Source: Methylobacter sp.
GTDB lineage: Bacteria > Pseudomonadota > Gammaproteobacteria > Methylococcales > Methylomonadaceae
Assembly (NCBI GenBank): GCA_030679035.1
Contig: JAUXTH010000113.1
Coordinates: forward strand, 1 to 42,904
DNA: 42,904 nt
Direction of reading: 5' to 3'
In this document: positions 39,498 to 42,904 of the stretch, one piece after another
Layout: every line of letters starts with the position of its first letter
How positions within the stretch are numbered: the first letter of the stretch is position 1
Notes under the pieces: model-generated
What the model saw: only the letters and a program-made list of their open reading frames with translations
Told to the model about the DNA's origin: nothing
The model's database searches: none
Position numbers and translations under genes: made by a program

Positions 39498-39529
39498 ACA
39501 TCGCACCAGATATCCAAGACGTTGTCTCG

Positions 39530-39550
39530 TTCCCATGCGCTACGTGGGAA
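39530..39550. repeat. REP-like hairpin 'TTCCCA...TGGGAA'
   Basis: TTCCCATGCGCTACGTGGGA, ending A at 39550, pairs TTCCCA with TGGGAA around a nine-base loop and is preceded by GTCTCG. This 'GTTCCCATGC..CGTGGGAA' family is common in bacterial intergenic DNA. The ~390 bases from 39498 to 39885 hold this, the element at 39717-39809 and no supported gene. Confidence 0.7.
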
Positions 39551-39716
39551 TGCAGTCAAGGCGCGCGCTGCGCCGCGTGTCGCAACCAATGCGCCGAAAA
39601 ATCATGCGAAAAATGTCGGGCACCGAAAAGATGTTGCCCGACTACTCGGCTTCGACGTCAAGCACGACCAGAATTCGCCGGAAACGCCACCTCGCGCTAC
39701 GCGCTTGGATGGCCTT

Positions 39717-39809
39717 ATACCAATCCCAATAAGTTTTTGTTTTAACCCCCTCAACCTAGCCTTCTCCCGCTGGAGAAGGGATGGCATGAGAACTTATTGG
39801 GATTGGTAT
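39717..39809. mobile_element. 93-bp MITE-like element with perfect 19-bp inverted repeats
   Basis: ATACCAATCCCAATAAGTT (39717-39735) and AACTTATTGGGATTGGTAT (39791-39809) are exact inverted copies. The 55-base centre contains its own hairpin (CTTCTCCC/GGAGAAGGG). There is no coding capacity. No target-site duplication is clear. Confidence 0.85.
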
Positions 39810-39885
39810 TATTCCGGCCTACGGGGCTGGAATGTCCGGCAGTAAAAAATTGGTACCAAGAACCCTGAAGCTTGAACAAATTCTC

Positions 39886-40101
39886 TCACGCATCGCTCCA
39901 TTGCTTTTTTAAATCATCTAAACTAACCGCTTCATATTCGCCCCGCTCTGCTGCTTGCATCGCTTTTATTGTGGTTTCGTTAGGTGTTTTTTCTGAGTTG
40001 AGTTGCTTAAACTTTAAAAACTCTACAAACTGCAAAACCTCTTGAGCTAAAGGTTCTGGAAAAGCTTTTACGTCTTGATAAACTTTTTCTGCTGTGTTCA
40101 T
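39886..40101 (-). CDS. DUF2281/VapB-like antitoxin, apparently orphan
   Basis: A 71-residue protein: MNTAEKVYQDVKAFPEPLAQ, then EVLQFVEFLKFKQL matches DUF2281-type antitoxin N-termini. Its C-terminal half (AERGEYEAVSLDDLKKQWSD) resembles the toxin-wrapping tail of RelB/VapB-like antitoxins. A good ribosome site (AGGGGAC) precedes the ATG. The usual toxin gene would follow at 39885 and below, but only repeats and fragments lie there. Confidence 0.82.
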   Translation of the reverse strand: MNTAEKVYQDVKAFPEPLAQEVLQFVEFLKFKQLNSEKTPNETTIKAMQAAERGEYEAVSLDDLKKQWSDA

Positions 40102-40178
40102 TTTGTGTCCCCTGTAAATTCTAGCTCGTTGGGTAAGGCTATGACTTGATTATAATACACATTAACTTAAGGATGGAG

Positions 40179-40195
40179 TGCAGGCTTTGCCTGCA
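40179..40195. terminator. 7-bp perfect hairpin downstream of ybbP
   Basis: TGCAGGC TTT GCCTGCA is a perfect stem-loop 16 bases beyond the ybbP stop codon. No U-tract follows on the minus strand, so it is at best a weak or Rho-aided terminator or an mRNA-stabilising hairpin. Confidence 0.45.
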
Positions 40196-40210
40196 AATTA
40201 TACGGGAAAG

Positions 40211-42700
40211 TCACAGCTCCCTTAAAACCTGCAACGGGGATTTATTAAGCACCTGCCTTACGCCCCAGCATCCGGCCATGCCCACAAATAATGCGCCTGT
40301 CAGCGGTACAACCACCCATAAATAAACATTAGCGCGGTACTCCATGTGCATGACGTGGGTGTACAGTGCGTAGATCATCGCTTCCGAGATGATTACCGCC
40401 AACAGGCCGGAAATTAGCCCGAGCAGGCTGAACTCGATGATGTGGATTTTCCTTAAGAACGCCCGATTGGCACCCAACGTTCGCATCAGCGCGCCTTCAT
40501 GGATGCGGCTGTCCAAGCTTGAGTATACGGCGGCGAATAACACGGTGAATCCGGCCATCAGTGCAAAATACAACAGGTAGTTTATGGCTTGGGTCAATTG
40601 CGCCAGAATGGTCTGAAGTTGGCGCAAGATTAAATCGACTTCCAAAATGCTGGTGCTGGGGTATTTTTTGACCAGCGCGTTTAAGAAATTCTTTTGGCTT
40701 TCGGGCAAGTAAAAGCTGGTGATAAAGGTGCTGGGGAATGCGTCCAGCGTACCGGGCGAGAAGATCATGTAAAAGTTCGGCTTCATGGTATCCCACTGGA
40801 GTTCGCGGATGCTGGCAACGGTGGTGCTAAACTGTTCGCTGCCGACGGTAAAGGTTAACTGGTCGCCCAGTTTTATTTTCAGGCTTTTGGCCAATTTCTG
40901 TTCGACGGAGACCTGTCCGGTTTGCGCATCTTCCCACCAGCTTCCTGCGGTGATTTTATTATCTTCCGGCAGTTCTTTACTCCAGGTCAGGCTTAATTCC
41001 CGATGCGTGGCGCTTTCGCCCTGCGAGTCCTTGCTGACGATTTGCTGCACCGGCGTGTTGTTGATCGCAACCAAACGCCCCCTGACCACCGGATAAAACC
41101 GGCTACCGCTGATTTGTTGCTGTTGCAGGTCTTGCTGGAAGTTTTGCTGTTGGTCGGGAAAAATGTTCAGCGCGAAATGGTTGGGTGCATTTTCCGGTAG
41201 CTGTTTTTGCCAATCATCGATCAAGTCGGTGCGCACGGTAAAACTGAGCACCATCGCCACCAGCGTAATGGAAAAAGCCAGTATCTGCCCGACGCTGCCG
41301 CGAGTGTTTTTTAACAAGCCCTGCAAGCCGAAACGCCAGGTCAGGCCAAGATGCGGCAGCAGTCTACGGCTAAACACCAGCAAACCATAAACCAGCAAGC
41401 CGAGCAGCAGCAAGACGCCCAAGCCGACGCCGATGATGGTCGCGGTCATTTTAAGATCATCGGTATAGCGCCAGATCAATACTCCGATAATGCCTATTGC
41501 CAAACCGTAAATAAGCCATGCGCTGGTAGGCATGGGTTCCAGTTCGTGGCGCAGTACCCGTAACGGCGAGACTTTTTTAAGGCGCAATAATGGCGGCAGC
41601 GAAAAACCCAACAGAATCGCCATGCCGATGATAAAGCCGAAAAACACCGCCAACAATCCGGGGTTGGCGACCTGCTGTGGGAACAGCGATCTTAGTAAAT
41701 GGAACAACGCTTCCTGCGCAAACCAGCCCAACAGGCAACCTATCGCACTGGCTAATAAACCCAATACGACGAACTGGCTGCCGTAAAGCCAGAGGATTTC
41801 GTTCTGTTTGCAGCCCAGGCAACGCAATATCGCGGTGGCGTTAAAATGCCGCTCGGTATAGCGCCGTGTGGCCATCGCAATCGCCACGCCGGAAATCAGG
41901 ATGACGATAATGCTGGATAAGCCCAGATAGCGTTCGGCGCGTTCCAAGGCAGAACCCAGCTCCGGGCGGTCTTCATGGATATCCATGATGCGCTGGGACG
42001 GATTCAGCTGCGGTTTGATCCAGTGGTTGAATTCGGTTAACGCTTTGCTGTCGCCGCTGAACTGGAAGAAATAATGCACATGGCTGCCCGGCTGCAAAAT
42101 ACCGGTCGCCTGCAAGTCGTCGGCATTAATCATCACGCGCGGCGAGAAACTGTAAAAATCGCCGCGCTTGTCGGGTTCGTAGGTAATGATGTTGCTGACG
42201 GTCAGTTGTTTTTCGCCAACCGTTAACATATCGCCGAGGTTAAGTTTGAGCGCCGACAGGATACGCTTGTCAACCCAGGCGGTTCCGGGTTTCGGGCCGG
42301 TGTGCGCAATGGTTTCAGCTGCCCCTGCTGTTGTTTTTAAAAAACCGCGCAACGGATAAGTTGAACTGACCGCTTTAATGCCCGACAGCAACAGCTCGTC
42401 ATGTTCCATCAACACGCTGGAAAACTCAAGCGTTTGCGCCTGTGCCAGATTAAGCTGCGTTGCCTTGGACAGCCATTCGGCAGGAATCGCGGCCGGGCTG
42501 GCGATCACCAAGTCCGCCGCCATAAATTCCGCCGCCTGCGTGGTCATCGTGCGTTGCAGACGGTCCGCAAACAGCGATATGGCGGTCGAGCTGGTGACCG
42601 CAATGATTAACGCGAGCACCAATATGGTCAACTCGCCGGAACGGCTGTCGCGCCATAACAATCGCAATGCCAAATTAAAACGCGTCATGAGAGCATCCAT
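40211..42700 (-). CDS. ybbP: FtsX-like ABC transporter permease, YbbP family
   Basis: An 829-residue permease. One N-terminal membrane segment (about 22-42) precedes a periplasmic MacB-like domain. A first FtsX core (about 265-380), further membrane segments and a second periplasmic region follow, with the second FtsX core at the C-terminus (LNYLLYFALMAGFTVLFAAV-like to the end). Normal length for YbbP/YPO2831-type proteins. The start is ATG 42700 or, equally likely, ATG 42688 (MTRFNLALRLLWRDSRSGEL). Its ATPase partner YbbA and TesA, normally adjacent, are 19 kb away. Confidence 0.92.
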   Translation of the reverse strand: MDALMTRFNLALRLLWRDSRSGELTILVLALIIAVTSSTAISLFADRLQRTMTTQAAEFMAADLVIASPAAIPAEWLSKATQLNLAQAQTLEFSSVLMEHDELLLSGIKAVSSTYPLRGFLKTTAGAAETIAHTGPKPGTAWVDKRILSALKLNLGDMLTVGEKQLTVSNIITYEPDKRGDFYSFSPRVMINADDLQATGILQPGSHVHYFFQFSGDSKALTEFNHWIKPQLNPSQRIMDIHEDRPELGSALERAERYLGLSSIIVILISGVAIAMATRRYTERHFNATAILRCLGCKQNEILWLYGSQFVVLGLLASAIGCLLGWFAQEALFHLLRSLFPQQVANPGLLAVFFGFIIGMAILLGFSLPPLLRLKKVSPLRVLRHELEPMPTSAWLIYGLAIGIIGVLIWRYTDDLKMTATIIGVGLGVLLLLGLLVYGLLVFSRRLLPHLGLTWRFGLQGLLKNTRGSVGQILAFSITLVAMVLSFTVRTDLIDDWQKQLPENAPNHFALNIFPDQQQNFQQDLQQQQISGSRFYPVVRGRLVAINNTPVQQIVSKDSQGESATHRELSLTWSKELPEDNKITAGSWWEDAQTGQVSVEQKLAKSLKIKLGDQLTFTVGSEQFSTTVASIRELQWDTMKPNFYMIFSPGTLDAFPSTFITSFYLPESQKNFLNALVKKYPSTSILEVDLILRQLQTILAQLTQAINYLLYFALMAGFTVLFAAVYSSLDSRIHEGALMRTLGANRAFLRKIHIIEFSLLGLISGLLAVIISEAMIYALYTHVMHMEYRANVYLWVVVPLTGALFVGMAGCWGVRQVLNKSPLQVLREL

Positions 42701-42719
42701 AAAAGTTATGTTCGAAATT

Positions 42720-42750
42720 TACCACGAAGACACGAAGAAAAGAAGGAACA
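42720..42750. repeat. single arm of an 'ACCACGAAGACACGAAG' repeat
   Basis: TACCACGAAGACACGAAGAA followed by AAGAAGGAA is one arm of a dispersed palindromic family. Its opposite arm is not present before the MITE-like element begins at 42764. A similar arm in reverse lies near 30066-30095. Confidence 0.5.
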
Positions 42751-42763
42751 GGAAGTTATTGCG

Positions 42764-42904
42764 TAGGGCAATCGCGCTTAAATAAAGCGATATGGTGCAA
42801 ATTTCTGCTTAGTGATTTTAAGTTCTGCTTTAAAAATCAGGGGAAAACATAAACGGAGCCGCGACTTCAGTCGCGCACGAGTCATAACGCCAGTTGTAAA
42901 GGAA
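42764..42904. mobile_element. MITE-like repeat, partial second copy at window end
   Basis: These 141 bases are identical to positions 1-141, including the left terminal inverted repeat and the first inner palindrome. The copy is cut by the end of the window. Confidence 0.95.

Noticed and set aside
39522-39845. A 107-codon plus-strand coding region
   Set aside because: It runs through a REP hairpin (SRSHALRGNA is the usual translation of that repeat) and across the 93-bp MITE, so it is not a gene.

Overview
The window looks like a chromosomal segment of a gammaproteobacterium. A methanotroph of the Methylococcales is my best guess, from gene order and the style of its repeats; no methane-oxidation gene is present, so this is inference. 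Core blocks have classic gammaproteobacterial order: lptM-lysA-dapF-DUF484-xerC, rplU-rpmA-obg-proB, rpsT divergent from murJ, and pilT divergent from yggS. No tRNA, rRNA, CRISPR array, phage gene or transposase was seen.

Layout. 1-264: a MITE-like palindromic repeat whose first 141 bases recur exactly at the right end of the window. 383-7083 (+): lysine/peptidoglycan and recombination genes (lptM, lysA, dapF, DUF484, xerC), two DUF membrane proteins, and DNA polymerase IV. 7092-13452 (-): darP, typA, a rhodanese, a LysR regulator and a WbpM/CapD-type nucleotide-sugar dehydratase. The junction between the last two carries a ~60-bp tandem duplication. 13850-22395: a TgpA-like transglutaminase, an NfeD/paraslipin pair, small membrane proteins, a methyltransferase, a HicBA toxin-antitoxin pair, a GlcG-like protein, and tesA divergent from its ABC partner ybbA. 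22408-28617: ispB, rplU, rpmA, obg, proB, rpsT and murJ; murJ is broken by an apparent one-base deletion. 28765-33139: an orphan PD-(D/E)XK-like nuclease gene where ribF would often follow murJ, then purC, pilT and yggS. 33140-39885: an accessory island in place of the proC gene that commonly follows yggS. It holds a PLC-like phosphoesterase, a three-segment membrane protein and a DNase II-family nuclease, then two exported proteins (DUF1566 and a DUF3298-like protein), then hairpin repeats and an orphan antitoxin. 40211-42700 (-): a large FtsX-type permease of the YbbP family, 19 kb from the ybbA gene it normally accompanies.

The best candidate for an undescribed system is the same-strand cassette at 33428-37039: phosphoesterase, membrane protein and DNase II. 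The two enzymes would attack phospholipid or phosphate esters and DNA, and neither has a visible signal peptide. The intergenic regions are unusually rich in imperfect palindromes from at least six families. The matching ends make the sequence look circular, but the essential chromosomal genes argue for a dispersed repeat at which assembly stopped.
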